Source of the DNA: Climacium dendroides
Taxonomy: Eukaryota > Streptophyta > Bryopsida > Hypnales > Climaciaceae
Assembly (NCBI GenBank): GCA_950106755.1
Contig: OX467090.1
Coordinates: forward strand, 15,127,489-15,191,488
Direction of reading: 5' to 3'
DNA length: 64,000 nt
The stretch's first letter is position 1, and each line of letters begins with the position of its first letter. This document shows positions 34,371 to 46,680 of the stretch, in pieces. Below the pieces are notes generated by a model. It saw nothing but the letters and a program-made list of their open reading frames with translations, was not told the DNA's origin and searched no databases. The translations under genes and the position numbers were made by a program.

Positions 34371-34673
34371 TATTGAGAGAAAGAAAACCAAGCCAATATA
34401 TTCCAATGAAGGGGAACACAAACATGTGTGAGAAAGGGGTGTCAAGCCCATGCTAGGGGCTGCCCTCTTATACCACTCTTCTACTAAGTGCCATGACTAA
34501 CCATATGGGACAAAGGTCCTCTAGGAGGGCTGCCCCTCTCTATAGGCACCACTAGGAGGGCTGCCCCTCTCTAATAGCCCATTGCTTTGGCTACAAACAA
34601 CACACAACTAAGGTCAGCCCATACTAAGAGCTCCCACAAACATTCTATGCCAATCTATTCACTTTCTTCAACA
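34371..34673 (-). repeat. Composite element, left outer LTR (3' LTR)
   Basis: 303 bp, minus orientation, TATTGAG to CTTCAACA; TTCTC precedes it. Confidence 0.96.
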
Positions 34674-37600
34674 CTCCCACTTTGTTTGTTGCCAAACAAT
34701 GTCAAACCCATCTCCTTGCGAAGAACTTCATGTCGGGGCTTGCCAAGTGCCTTTGTAAGCACATCGGCCACCATGCGCTCCGTGGAAATGTACTTCATCT
34801 CAATCACATCTTCTTCAACCTTCTCACGAATGAAATGGTGTTGTATGTCAATGTGTTTGCTCCGAGAGTGATGGATGGGATTCTTCACCAAGGCAATGGC
34901 GCCTTGATTGTCACACATGATGCATGTGCTCTTCCCTTGCTCCAATCCCACATCACTCATGAGTTGCCTTAGCCATATGGCCTCTCTTGTGCATTGGCTA
35001 ATGGCCATGTACTCCGCCTCGGTGGTAGACAATGCAATGGTGGGTTGTTTCTTTGAATTCCATGAAATGGCACCACCTCCAAGTATAAACACATAGCCTG
35101 TGGTCGACCTCCTATCCGTTGCATCTCCGGCCCAATCTGCATCACAAAAACCCACTAATGCTAGGCTCTGGCCGCCAAGTACCAACTTGGCATCCAAAGT
35201 TCCTTGGAGGTATCGCATGACCCTCTTCACTGTTGTCCAATGCCTTGGGCCGCTTTTGGCCATGTGTTGACTCACCACACTCATGGCAAATGCAAGGTCA
35301 GGTCTTGTGGCCACCATAGCATACATCAAGCTCCCCACCGCAGCTTTGTAAGGCACATCTTGCATTTCAGCCTTTACACCTTCATACTCTTCATCCGTGA
35401 GCTTGGGCATCTTCTCCTTTACATCAAGAGGTGTACCAACGGATTTGCATCCCTCCATATTGAATCGCTTCAACACGCCCTCAATGTACTTGCCTTGGCT
35501 CATGGTGATGGTGCGGGCCGCCCGGTTCCTTATGAACTCCACTCCAAGACAATAGTGTAACTCACCAAGGTCGCTCATGTCATATTGACTCTTCAACATG
35601 GCCTTCACTTCCACCATCTTGCTCATTGTGTTGGTCATGATGATCAAGTCATCTACATACACAATCACAATCACCAAATACGTACTTGTTTGCTTGATGT
35701 AGAGAGAGTGGTCTGCATGACTCCTTTTGTAGCCCTCCCTTGCGAACAATGCATCCACATCCATGTACCATGCTCTTCCCGATTGCCTCAACCCATAGAT
35801 GGCCTTCTTGAGCTTGCACTTGAGGTACTCACGGCCTTCTTGGACAAAGCCCTTAGGCTGGTCCATGTAGATCACTTCTTCAAGCCCAGGATTGAGAAAC
35901 GCTATGATGACATCCATTTGGTGCATTTCCAAATCCATGGTAGCCCCAATACTCGCCATGCATCGAATGGTGCAAAACTTGGCCACGGGAGCAAAAATCT
36001 CATTAAAGTCCACCCCTTCAACTTGTGAATACCCCTTGGCTACCAATCTTGCCTTATAACGCACAATGTTGCCGGATGCATCTCTCTTGGTGCAAAACAC
36101 CCACTTGCATCCCACACTTGTACGATCACGAGGAAGAGGAGAAAGTTCCCATGTACCTTTGGCCATAAGTGAAGTATACTCCTCTTTCATAGCTTGCTCC
36201 CACTTGCTTGCATCCAAGCTCTTCATGGCTTCACCCATGTTGCGTGGATCTTCTACACACGCCACATTGGCATGCTCCACTTGCTCTTGAGGGAAGATGT
36301 GGTTCTTCCACCATTCTCCAAGCGGCCTCCTCTCCCTCGTAGGATATCTTGGCTCCTTGGAGGCATCTTCCTCCTCGTCTTCAATTGGTGGAGAGCTCGG
36401 AGATGGACAACTCTTCTCCTTAGGTGTCGGTGGTGTCTCATCATGGTCCTCATCATCCTTGGGCATGCTTGGAGATTTGTCCACCTCAATCTTTGGTTCC
36501 TCTTTGCTCCCACTTGGACATATCTCCAAAGCATTGGTGTCCCCTTGCTTGTCTTCTACAAATGAGACATCGCGACTCTTGATGATCTTCTTGGTCTCCA
36601 AACACATGAGTCTATACGCCTTGGAGCCCTCACAATATCCCATAAGCAAACACTTGATGCCCTTGACATCAAGCTTGGAGCGTTTGGGACTCAAATCCAA
36701 GGCATATGCAACGCATCCAAAGATGCGCATGTGCCCAATGTTGGGCCTCTTTCCACTCCATGCTTCTTGTGGTGTCATCGAAGCTATTGCATTTGTAGGG
36801 CACCTATTGCGTGTGTATGCCGCATTTGATACTGCCTCCGCCCAAAGATCATACGTGAGGCCTTGGGCATGGACCATGGATCGAGCCATCTCCATTAGTG
36901 TGCGATTAGCACGCTCCGCCACACCATTTTGTTGCGGAGTGTAAGGGGCTGAAGTTTGGTGTTGAATACCATGCTCTCTCATAAAAGCCTCCAAGGCCTT
37001 GGACATGTATTCCCCACCATTATCCGACCTCAACACCTTCACCTTATGCCCCGACTCATTTTCCACAAGTGCCTTCCATGCTTTGAACTTCTCAAACACC
37101 TCACTCTTGCACTTGAGCATGAACACCCATATCTTCCTTGAAAAATCATCAATGAAGGTCAAAAAATACCTTGCACCACCCATAGAGGTGGTCTTCATGG
37201 GGCCACACACATCGGAGTGCACAATCTCCAACACCTTGGTTGCTCTTGTCCCTCCATCGCTTGGAAATGGTTGCCTTGCTTGCTTGCCTTCAATGCAAGC
37301 TTCACACTTCAAATCGCAAGAGCCCTTCTCCACTTGCATGCCTCCCACCATGCTTTGAAGGCTCTTCACACTCTTCTCATTGAGGTGGCCCAATCTCTTG
37401 TGCCATAGCTCCAATGAGTGTTGGTGGACTGCACCTTGCGCCAAACATGCCTTGCTTGTGCCATTCACGCTCTTGAACCTCAAATGATACAAATTGCCCT
37501 CTTTTGATGCTGTCACAATCATCTCTCCATTGGGTGCACCCAAAACGCACCCCTTGTTGTTGAATTGCACCTTCAAATCTTGTGACACCAACTTGCTCAC

Positions 37601-38453
37601 CGAGAGCAAGTTGGCATGCAACTTGGGCACATGCAACGCATCTTGAATGCGAATGGTCCTCACTTGACCCTTCACCTCTACCTCCACCACGATACACCCC
37701 ATGCCAATTGCATCCACCAGGTTGTTGTCCCCCAAATACACCTTGCGATTGCTTATGGGAGCATAAGTGAGAAATGCTTGCCTATGTGAAGTCATGTGTT
37801 GTGTTGCGCCCGAGTCAACAATCCATGTGAACATGTCGGTGTTGTCAAATCCTTCATTGGCCGCAAATGCAAAGTCCTCCTCCACTTCCTTCACACTTGC
37901 CTTGTTTACACTCTCCTTCTTGGGCAACCTACAAAACCGTGCAAGGTGGCCGGGCTTACCACAATTGTAGCATGTGCGTGTCTCCTTGCATGGTTGTGAG
38001 CTCCCCCCTTGGCCATACCGCGAGTAGAGTGCTGCCCCTCCTTCTTGGGGCTCATTCTCCTTCCTCTTGGACACCTCATGCATCAACCTTGCCGTGATGA
38101 AGTCAAGAGTGAGCTCCTCCATAGGTCTTGTCTCCAACGCCGTGATGAGATACTCATAAGAAGGTGGCAAGCTATCAAGCAAAGTCATAACAATGTCACC
38201 ATCCGTGACAGGAACCTCCAAACAAGCAAGTTGGTCTGCCAATGCCTTCACCTTGTTGATGTGGTCCAACATGTCCTCGTTCTCTTGCATCTTGCACGTG
38301 AAGAATTTGCGTCGAATGAAGAGCATGTTGGACAAGCTCTTGGTCTCATGGATGTTGCAAAGCACCATCCATGCTTCCGCGGGTCCCTTGCATGCTCGCA
38401 CATGTGCAACTTGCCTATCCACAAGATTGCAAGCAATCATGGAGAAGGCCTTC
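34655..38453 (-). pseudogene. Composite segment 1: copia gag-pol lacking its first 72 codons
   Basis: Open from about codon 73 of the family's Gag through the zinc knuckle, protease, integrase, reverse transcriptase and RNase H to the stop inside the LTR. There is no leader or start. Distinct residues against copy A (RQVAHV, AWMVLC, QPCKET, NNLVDA, LHANLL) mark it as a different source copy. The 5' end is the inverted join at 38443-38454. Confidence 0.9.
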
Positions 38454-39596
38454 TATGGGTTGAGGCAATCCGGAAGAGCATGGTACATGGATGTGGATGC
38501 ATTGTTTGCAAGGGAGGGCTACAAAAGGAGTCATGCGGACCACTCTCTCTACATCAAGCAAACAAGTACGTATTTGGTGATTGTGATTGTGTATGTAGAT
38601 GACTTGATCATCATGACCAACACCATGAGCAAGATGGTGGAAGTGAAGGCCATGTTGAAGAGTCAATATGACATGAGCGACCTTGGTGAGTTACACTATT
38701 GTCTTGGAGTGGAGTTCATAAGGAACCGGGCGGCCCGCACCATCACCATGAGCCAAGGCAAGTACATTGAGGGCGTGTTGAAGCGATTCAATATGGAGGG
38801 ATGCAAATCCGTTGGTACACCTCTTGATGTAAAGGAGAAGATGCCCAAGCTCACGGATGAAGAGTATGAAGGTGTAAAGGCTGAAATGCAAGATGTGCCT
38901 TACAAAGCTGCGGTGGGGAGCTTGATGTATGCTATGGTGGCCACAAGACCTGACCTTGCATTTGCCATGAGTGTGGTGAGTCAACACATGGCCAAAAGCG
39001 GCCCAAGGCATTGGACAACAGTGAAGAGGGTCATGCGATACCTCCAAGGAACTTTGGATGCCAAGTTGGTACTTGGCGGCCAGAGCCTAGCATTAGTGGG
39101 TTTTTGTGATGCAGATTGGGCCGGAGATGCAACGGATAGGAGGTCGACCACAGGCTATGTGTTTATACTTGGAGGTGGTGCCATTTCATGGAATTCAAAG
39201 AAACAACCCACCATTGCATTGTCTACCACCGAGGCGGAGTACATGGCCATTAGCCAATGCACAAGAGAGGCCATATGGCTAAGGCAACTCATGAGTGATG
39301 TGGGATTGGAGCAAGGGAAGAGCACATGCATCATGTGTGACAATCAAGGCGCCATTGCCTTGGTGAAGAATCCCATCCATCACTCTCGGAGCAAACACAT
39401 TGACATACAACACCATTTCATTCGTGAGAAGGTTGAAGAAGATGTGATTGAGATGAAGTACATTTCCACGGAGCGCATGGTGGCCGATGTGCTTACAAAG
39501 GCACTTGGCAAGCCCCGACATGAAGTTCTTCGCAAGGAGATGGGTTTGACATTGTTTGGCAACAAACAAAGTGGGAGTGTTGAAGAAAGTGAGTAG
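38454..39596 (+). pseudogene. Composite segment 2: inverted copia pol 3' part
   Basis: Begins in reverse transcriptase (YGLRQSGRAWYMD), includes YVDD and RNase H, and ends in the middle LTR. By position relative to copy A it starts only about 69 bp after the point where segment 3 stops. The two could therefore be halves of one molecule, one of them flipped. Silent differences from copy A cluster in its first 180 bases. Confidence 0.9.
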
Positions 39597-39880
39597 ATTG
39601 GCATAGAATGTTTGTGGGAGCTCTTAGTATGGGCTGACCTTAGTTGTGTGTTGTTTGTAGCCAAAGCAATGGGCTATTAGAGAGGGGCAGCCCTCCTAGT
39701 GGTGCCTATAGAGAGGGGCAGCCCTCCTAGAGGACCTTTGTCCCATATGGTTAGTCATGGCACTTAGTAGAAGAGTGGTATAAGAGGGCAGCCCCTAACA
39801 TGGGCTTGACACCCCTTTCTCACACATGTTTGTGTTCCCCTTCATTGGAATATATTGGCTTGGTTTTCTTTCTCTCAATA
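39578..39880 (+). repeat. Composite element, middle LTR in the opposite orientation
   Basis: 303 bp, plus orientation. Differs from the other LTRs at GTGAGTAG (others GTGAATAG) and CCCTAACATG (others CCCTAGCATG). Its CTCAATA end abuts pol sequence of segment 3 directly, with no target duplication. Confidence 0.95.
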
Positions 39881-42658
39881 GTAGATCACTTCTTCAAGCC
39901 CAGGATTGAGAAACGCTATGATGACATCCATTTGGTGCATTTCCAAATCCATGGTAGCCCCAATACTCGCCATGCATCGAATGGTGCAAAACTTGGCCAC
40001 GGGAGCAAAAGTCTCATTAAAGTCCACCCCTTCAACTTGTGAATACCCCTTGGCTACCAATCTTGCCTTATAACGCACAATGTTGCCGGATGCATCTCTC
40101 TTGGTGCAAAACACCCACTTGCATCCCACACTTGTACGATCACGAGGAAGAGGAGAAAGTTCCCATGTACCTTTGGCCATAAGTGAAGTATACTCCTCTT
40201 TCATAGCTTGCTCCCACTTGCTTGCATCCAAGCTCTTCATGGCTTCACCCATGTTGCGTGGATCTTCTACACACGCCACATTGGCATGCTCCACTTGCTC
40301 TTGAGGGAAGATGTGGTTCTTCCACCATTCTCCAAGCGGCCTCCTCTCCCTCGTAGGATATCTTGGCTCCTTGGAGGCATCTTCCTCCTCGTCTTCAATT
40401 GGTGGAGAGCTCGGAGATGGACAACTCTTCTCCTTAGGTGTCGGTGGTGTCTCATCATGGTCCTCATCATCCTTGGGCATGCTTGGAGATTTGTCCACCT
40501 CAATCTTTGGTTCCTCTTTGCTCCCACTTGGACATATCTCCAAAGCATTGGTGTCCCCTTGCTTGTCTTCTACAAATGAGACATCGCGACTCTTGATGAT
40601 CTTCTTGGTCTCCAAACACATGAGTCTATACGCCTTGGAGCCCTCACAATATCCCATAAGCAAACACTTGATGCCCTTGACATCAAGCTTGGAGCGTTTG
40701 GGACTCAAATCCAAGGCATATGCAACGCATCCAAAGATGCGCATGTGCCCAATGTTGGGCCTCTTTCCACTCCATGCTTCTTGTGGTGTCATCGAAGCTA
40801 TTGCATTTGTAGGGCACCTATTGCGTGTGTATGCCGCATTTGATACTGCCTCCGCCCAAAGATCATACGTGAGGCCTTGGGCATGGACCATGGATCGAGC
40901 CATCTCCATTAGTGTGCGATTAGCACGCTCCGCCACACCATTTTGTTGCGGAGTGTAAGGGGCTGAAGTTTGGTGTTGAATACCATGCTCTCTCATAAAA
41001 GCCTCCAAGGCCTTGGACATGTATTCCCCACCATTATCCGACCTCAACACCTTCACCTTATGCCCCGACTCATTTTCCACAAGTGCCTTCCATGCTTTGA
41101 ACTTCTCAAACACCTCACTCTTGCACTTGAGCATGAACACCCATATCTTCCTTGAAAAATCATCAATGAAGGTCAAAAAATACCTTGCACCACCCATAGA
41201 GGTGGTCTTCATGGGGCCACACACATCGGAGTGCACAATCTCCAACACCTTGGTTGCTCTTGTCCCTCCATCGCTTGGAAATGGTTGCCTTGCTTGCTTG
41301 CCTTCAATGCAAGCTTCACACTTCAAATCGCAAGAGCCCTTCTCCACTTGCATGCCTCCCACCATGCTTTGAAGGCTCTTCACACTCTTCTCATTGAGGT
41401 GGCCCAATCTCTTGTGCCATAGCTCCAATGAGTGTTGGTGGACTGCACCTTGCGCCAAACATGCCTTGCTTGTGCCATTCACGCTCTTGAACCTCAAATG
41501 ATACAAATTGCCCTCTTTTGATGCTGTCACAATCATCTCTCCATTGGGTGCACCCAAAACGCACCCCTTGTTGTTGAATTGCACCTTCAAATCTTGTGAC
41601 ACCAACTTGCTCACCGAGAGCAAGTTGGTATGCAACTTGGGCACATGCAACGCATCTTGAATGCGAATGGTCCTCACTTGACCCTTCACCTCTACCTCCA
41701 CCACGATACACCCCATGCCAATTGCATCCACCATGTTGTTGTCCCCCAAGTACACCTTGCGATTGCTTATGGGAGCATAAGTGAGAAATGCTTGCCTATG
41801 TGAAGTCATGTGTTGTGTTGCGCCCGAGTCAACAATCCATGTGAACATGTCGGTGTTGTCAAATCCTTCATTGGCCGCAAATGCAAAGTCCTCCTCCACT
41901 TCCTTCACACTTGCCTTGTTTACACTCTCCTTCTTGGGCAACCTACAAAACCGTGCAAGGTGGCCGGGCTTACCACAATTGTAGCATGTGCGTGTCTCCT
42001 TGCGTGGTTGTGAGCTCCCCCCTTGGCCATACCGCGAGTAGAGTGCTGCCCCTCCTTCTTGGGGCTCATTCTCCTTCCTCTTGGACACCTCATGCATCAA
42101 CCTTGCCGTGATGAAGTCAAGAGTGAGCTCCTCCATAGGTCTTGTCTCCAACGCCGTGATGAGATACTCATAAGAAGGTGGCAAGCTATCAAGCAAAGTC
42201 ATAACAATGTCACCATCCGTGACAGGAACCTCCAAACAAGCAAGTTGGTCTGCCAACGCCTTCACCTTGTTGATGTGGTCCAACATGTCCTCGTTCTCTT
42301 GCATCTTGCACGTGAAGAATTTGCGTCGAATGAAGAGCATGTTGGACAAGCTCTTGGTCTCATGGATGTTGCAAAGCACCTTCCATGCTTCCGCGGGTCC
42401 CTTGCATGCTCGCACATGTGCAAGTTGCCTATCCACAAGATTGCAAGCAATCATGGAGAAGGCCTTCTTGACCCTTCTCTCATAGGACTTCTTGACTTTC
42501 ACATCCGCATCAGATGTAGGTACCTCCTCCGTGCCTTCTACAATCTCCCACAAGTCCTTTTCGGCCAAGATCATCTCCATTTTGAACTTCCATAGTCCAA
42601 AGTTGTCTCCATTGAACTTGTCGATGACCCTCACGCCATCTCCATCACTAGTGGCCAT
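39881..42658 (-). pseudogene. Composite segment 3: copia gag to mid-pol
   Basis: Starts at the family's ATG (MATSDGDGVRVIDKF) and runs through Gag, protease, integrase and the first RT motif, then stops where the LTR end is joined after EEVIY. Its marker residues agree with copy A, except ITALETR and FNETFAPV. Lacks YVDD and RNase H. Confidence 0.92.
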
Positions 42659-42671
42659 GGTTTAGGTCTCC

Positions 42672-43125
42672 CACTCCAATGGAAGCCTAAGTGACTCAAA
42701 TCACTCCAATCAGATCCTTAATGGCCCAATATTCTCACTTTAGACCCCAAATGGCCGAAATCTCTCCAATGCACACTTAAGTGCTCCAAAACACTCAAAT
42801 CAGACCCCAAGTGGTCCAAGTCTCTCCAATGCACACTCAAGTGCTCCAAATCTCACCAATGCACACTCTAGTGCTCCAAAACACTCAATTCAGGCCCCAA
42901 GTGGTCCAAGTCACTCCAATGAACACTCCAGGGCTCCAAATTATTCAATTCAGAGCCTAATAAGTCAAAAACTCTCCAAGGTGCACTCAAATGCTCCAAT
43001 ATTCTCAAATCAGACCCTAATGAGTCCAAAACTCTCCTACGTGCACTCAAATGCTCCAATACACTCGAATCAGACCCTAATGAGTCCAAACCTCTCCAAT
43101 GCACACTCAAATGCTCCAAATCACT
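42672..43125 (-). repeat. 60-bp minisatellite in the composite's leader
   Basis: Same 60/30-bp repeat array as in the copy A leader, in minus orientation. It has about the same number of units. Confidence 0.9.
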
Positions 43126-43404
43126 CCATTGATGTACCAAATGCACAAATCACCCCCTTTGGAGAAAGGGCCAAACCCTACCTCCCAATAAGGCTATGAA
43201 ACACCAAATTAACCCTCTTGAGTGCTCAACAAGTACAATCAACCCTCAAGTAGCACAAATGGACTCAAAAACAAGAAAATACCTCACCAAAATGGTGAAG
43301 AGAAATGCTCCAAACGACCCCAAACTCCACTTGCTCCAAGCTCCAATAGTGCTCCACCAACACACCTTCTAATGAGATCTCACCTCCAATAGCAACTCAC
43401 ATGA

Positions 43405-43418
43405 GTGGGCCCATAACC
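43405..43418 (-). other. Primer-binding site of the composite element
   Basis: GTGGGCCCATAACC on the + strand, the minus-strand counterpart of the copy A site, directly inside the 5' LTR. Confidence 0.75.
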
Positions 43419-43721
43419 TATTGAGAGAAAGAAAACCAAGCCAATATATTCCAATGAAGGGGAACACAAACATGTGTGAGAAAGGGGTGTCAAGCCCATG
43501 CTAGGGGCTGCCCTCTTATACCACTCTTCTACTAAGTGCCATGACTAACCATATGGGACAAAGGTCCTCTAGGAGGGCTGCCCCTCTCTATAGGCACCAC
43601 TAGGAGGGCTGCCCCTCTCTAATAGCCCATTGCTTTGGCTACAAACAACACACAACTAAGGTCAGCCCATACTAAGAGCTCCCACAAACATTCTATGCCA
43701 ATCTATTCACTTTCTTCAACA
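43419..43721 (-). repeat. Composite element, right outer LTR (5' LTR)
   Basis: 303 bp, minus orientation; TTCTC follows it. Confidence 0.96.
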
Positions 43722-43726
43722 TTCTC

Positions 43727-44765
43727 TTCATTTGAAATTCCTACATTATTTGTAGAAGAAGGTTTTATTGCTCTCCATGATACTGGTGATACAAGATTGA
43801 AGCTTTGGAGGCCTTGTTTCCAAGCCAGGAGACCTCGTCAATTGTGAAATTGTTCTGGTAAGTAGTCTAGAATTTTTTAATACAAAAATTGTAATTACTA
43901 TCTAAATTGCACAAGCTTCATTTGAAGGATTGTATGTTCAAATTAATTTCTAGTATGTTCCATGATACATTGGAAAGATATTAGTAGACATTCTAAGCTC
44001 TTAACAAATTGGTTCCATTATCTAATTAAAAATAATAATGAAGAAGCTCTAATAGTTCTTATTTTATCACTCTTTCCTTTCTTTAAACATACTTTCTTTT
44101 TTTCCATTTATATCCTGGTCGAAAAATGAAATATTGAAATTCTTCCAAAGGGCTCTCAACCCATTGTATTTTGGAGAGGGAGTACAAGTAAAATACTTGA
44201 AATAAACTTTTCCAAAATACAAATGAAATGTTCAAAAATTATTATTGCATGTGAATTTTTAAAGTTCCTACAACTTAGTATTAAAGTTTTTATAGTTTTG
44301 TTGTCAAACAAAATTTCACTATGTTTTAATGCACCTATTCTATTAAATTAATGTTGGAGACTTGCCTTAAGATCATCTACAATATTTTAAGAAAATTTTG
44401 CACCCCATCCTATTTTGAAATTGACTACATTAAACTAATATAGCACTTTATTTTGAAACTTATAGCATTCAACTAAAAGGGCCTATTGTTGTACTTACTA
44501 AATGACGTCAGACAAAGCTATACATGATTGTGGAAGATATTGATTATAAGATACTTTTAAAATTTCATGCAATCACTTCAAGTATTTTGATGTCACTAGA
44601 ATCTGCATAAATTTCCATATAAATTTGAAATGGGCTCAATACAAATCTACAAAATTAAGAAATAGAATAATGAAAAATCTAAAACAATTAAGAGATAGAA
44701 TTAAATATACTTCATCTACCCATGGCTATACTAATTAATAAGAACACCCCCCTTGTGATGGATCA
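43727..44765. other. AT-rich non-coding part of the giant element
   Basis: No gene or repeat recognised apart from the telomere-type array at its right end. Confidence 0.4.
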
Positions 44766-44797
44766 CTAAACCCTAAACCCTAAACCCTAAACCCTAA
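44766..44797 (+). repeat. Interstitial plant telomere-type array (CCCTAAA)n
   Basis: About 4.5 perfect units of CTAAACC. Ordinary sequence continues on both sides, so this is not a chromosome end. It precedes a more GC-balanced stretch that may be the promoter of the DUF7869-type gene. Confidence 0.9.
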
Positions 44798-45312
44798 CAT
44801 TGAATCGATCGTCCAATCTTAGAAGTGATAAATTCCCTGGCCGTAAATGTTGTCCGGAAACTCCTCGAGAAGCGACTTAAATTCCGCTGCAGTGATCTAA
44901 ACTTGGAGCAAGTTGACTACCGAAAATACTTGAGCGGCGCCATGAATTTGCGGACTGAATGTAAATTAAGGACTTCTCTTAAAATATCACCTTCCGATAA
45001 AGCTGTCAGGAAAGAAAGCCGGAATTCGTGTCCTTTCCTAAAAGTCGGGTTTTTTGAATTGGAACTTGCTGGCGCTGCGCCGTTATCATTCCCGCGCCAC
45101 TATCCTTTCAGAACTGTTCAACCTTCTCTCCCACGAACCTTATTGTATTTTGTTTTGGCCTTGCTGCACAGTTCTCATGCATACAACAGTTTCTTTTGCG
45201 TTGTTGTTCTACCGTCGCCGCCCGTTTTTCTGGTTGCACATTGTTGCTTACGTGTGTATTGTCCTACTGTTTTGAACGTGAATGGATTTGAAATCAGGAG
45301 CTTCTTAGTGAG
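44798..45312 (+). other. Possible 5' leader/promoter of the DUF7869-type gene, cut by copia C
   Basis: Base composition is more balanced than the AT-rich flank. A frame of 163 codons (44825-45316) has no recognisable domain and ends in the LTR, so I do not call it a gene. With copia C removed this stretch joins 51018 onward, ahead of the palindrome-rich 5' region of the gene at 52647. Confidence 0.35.
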
Positions 45313-45317
45313 GTGAG

Positions 45318-45571
45318 TGTTGAAGAACATGTACATATTAGTGTAGACTATGTACATTCAGCCCTAGGAGTAGCATTAGACTCTTAGGTAGACTTAGAGT
45401 CTCTTGGGTATTGCTTGTAGTCAAAGGCAGCCCATTGAGGTTAGTTATCCCATGATGTATGTGGATAACTATGAAAGGCTTCTACCTTATGTTCAACCCA
45501 CTCATGGGGTTTGGTATCCTCCTACCATCTAAGTAAAGCCTTTCTTCATTCATTACTTTGTAATCTCAATA
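45318..45571 (+). repeat. Copia C 5' LTR
   Basis: 254 bp, TGTTGAAG to CTCAATA. Confidence 0.95.
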
Positions 45572-45588
45572 GGTTATGGCCCACGCAC
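45572..45588 (+). other. Copia C primer-binding site (half-tRNA type)
   Basis: GGTTATGGCCCACGCAC follows the LTR directly. It resembles the complement of the initiator tRNA-Met anticodon arm but is one G short in the GGGCCC block. Confidence 0.6.
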
Positions 45589-45839
45589 TTGGAGTTGCAT
45601 TTGAAGGAGAAATTCAAATCATTTGGAGGAGATCTTGGAGCTTGGAGGAGCAATCAGCCTTGTGTGTATTTTTCACCTACAAACCATATGGTGTGAGTAA
45701 ATATTTTGAAAAACTTGGAGTGCATTTAAAAAAAAAAAAAAAGTTTTTTTTGTTTTTCTCATTGGCTGGTTTGTGAGGTTTTGAGTACATTTTGGTGGAG
45801 ACATTGCTTATGGTAGTAATCAGACCTAGTAAGGGCTAG

Positions 45840-46660
45840 TGCATGCTCCTAGTTTGAGTTTGCACTTAGAAGTGTGCATTGAGAGCCATTTGAGGCTAAT
45901 TGTGCACTTGGGTGCATTGTGGAGTGAGATTGTGCCAATTGCACTTTAGTGGGAGTCCTTTGTGGCTGATTTTGCATTTTGGTGCATAGTTGAGTGTGAT
46001 TGTGCTTATTGCAATCTAGTGAGAGTCCATTGTGAGTCTTGGAAGCATGTTTGGGATGCTTGAGGCGTTTGCCATCCATTGAGGGCTGATTTGTGCCCTT
46101 GTGAGTGAGTGAGGCGAATTAGTGGACTTGGTGATCCCAAGAGGGCTGATTAGAGCCCTTGTGAGTGAGTGAAGCCAATTAGTGGGGTTTTTTTTTTTTG
46201 TGAACCCTAGAGGGCTGATTTATGCCCTTGTGAGCATTGTAGAGTCAATTGGGGTTCTTTGTTGGCTTGGTGATCCAACTAGGGTTGTTGGAGGCCATTG
46301 TTGTTTTTGAGGTGCTCATTGTGAGTAGTAGCTTCCATCTAGGGCTGATTGGAGGTCTTGAGCTCCTTGGAGTGTGGAGAACCCTATTGGTGAGGACCAT
46401 TGTGTGTTTGCTTGCTAGTTTGAAGTAGCACTTGCCCATGATGTCCATGTGGTGATTTTGAGCTTCATTAGGGTCTGAATTGGTGTGGAGAGGAGGTGAG
46501 GCACTTGTGAGGAGTCTTGGGTCTTGCTTAGGGTGTGAGGGATCTTTGGAGGTGCTTGCAAGGGCTGATTGGTGCCATTTCAGCCCAATTAGCTTCCAAG
46601 GGATTGTTTGGAGGCTGAATTGAGTTTGTCAACTCTAGGAGACACTTGGGGGGCTGCCAA
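45840..46660 (+). repeat. Copia C leader with imperfect short repeats
   Basis: Recurring GAGGGCTGATT..GCCCTTGTGAGTGAGTGA(G/A)GC and ATTGTGAGT..TTGGAGG units, looser than the 60-bp array of the other family. No gene. Confidence 0.6.
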
Positions 46661-46680
46661 CAAGTGGGAGGTGCTCCATC

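Larger units (their letters stand above)
34371..43721 (-). mobile_element. Scrambled composite copia insertion (same family as copy A)
   Basis: Outer LTRs at 34371-34673 and 43419-43721, both in minus orientation, are flanked by a perfect TTCTC duplication (34366-34370 and 43722-43726). The 9,351-bp unit therefore entered the genome once. Read in its own direction it consists of: the 5' LTR, leader, gag and pol as far as GLEEVIY (43721 to 39881); an inverted piece running from an LTR end back into pol (39880 to 38454); then gag from about codon 73 through pol to the 3' LTR (38453 to 34371). The second join has an 11/12-base microhomology around AGAAGGCC; the first is exactly at an LTR end. 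Marker differences show that more than one parent copy contributed. An assembly artefact is possible but would have to reproduce a target duplication. Confidence 0.9.

Noticed and set aside
36297..36944. Long antisense frames across the copia elements (215, 147, 123 and 190 codons)
   Set aside because: They mirror the coding strand of gag-pol, recur identically in every copy and have no independent features.
38193..39596. A 467-codon gene across the inverted join
   Set aside because: Its first third is antisense gag and the rest is pol; the join created the frame.
44766..44797. Chromosome end
   Set aside because: Only about 4.5 units, with ordinary sequence and an insertion on both sides.
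44825..45316. 163-codon gene before copia C
   Set aside because: No domain, and it ends in the LTR by chance. Better explained as leader or promoter DNA.
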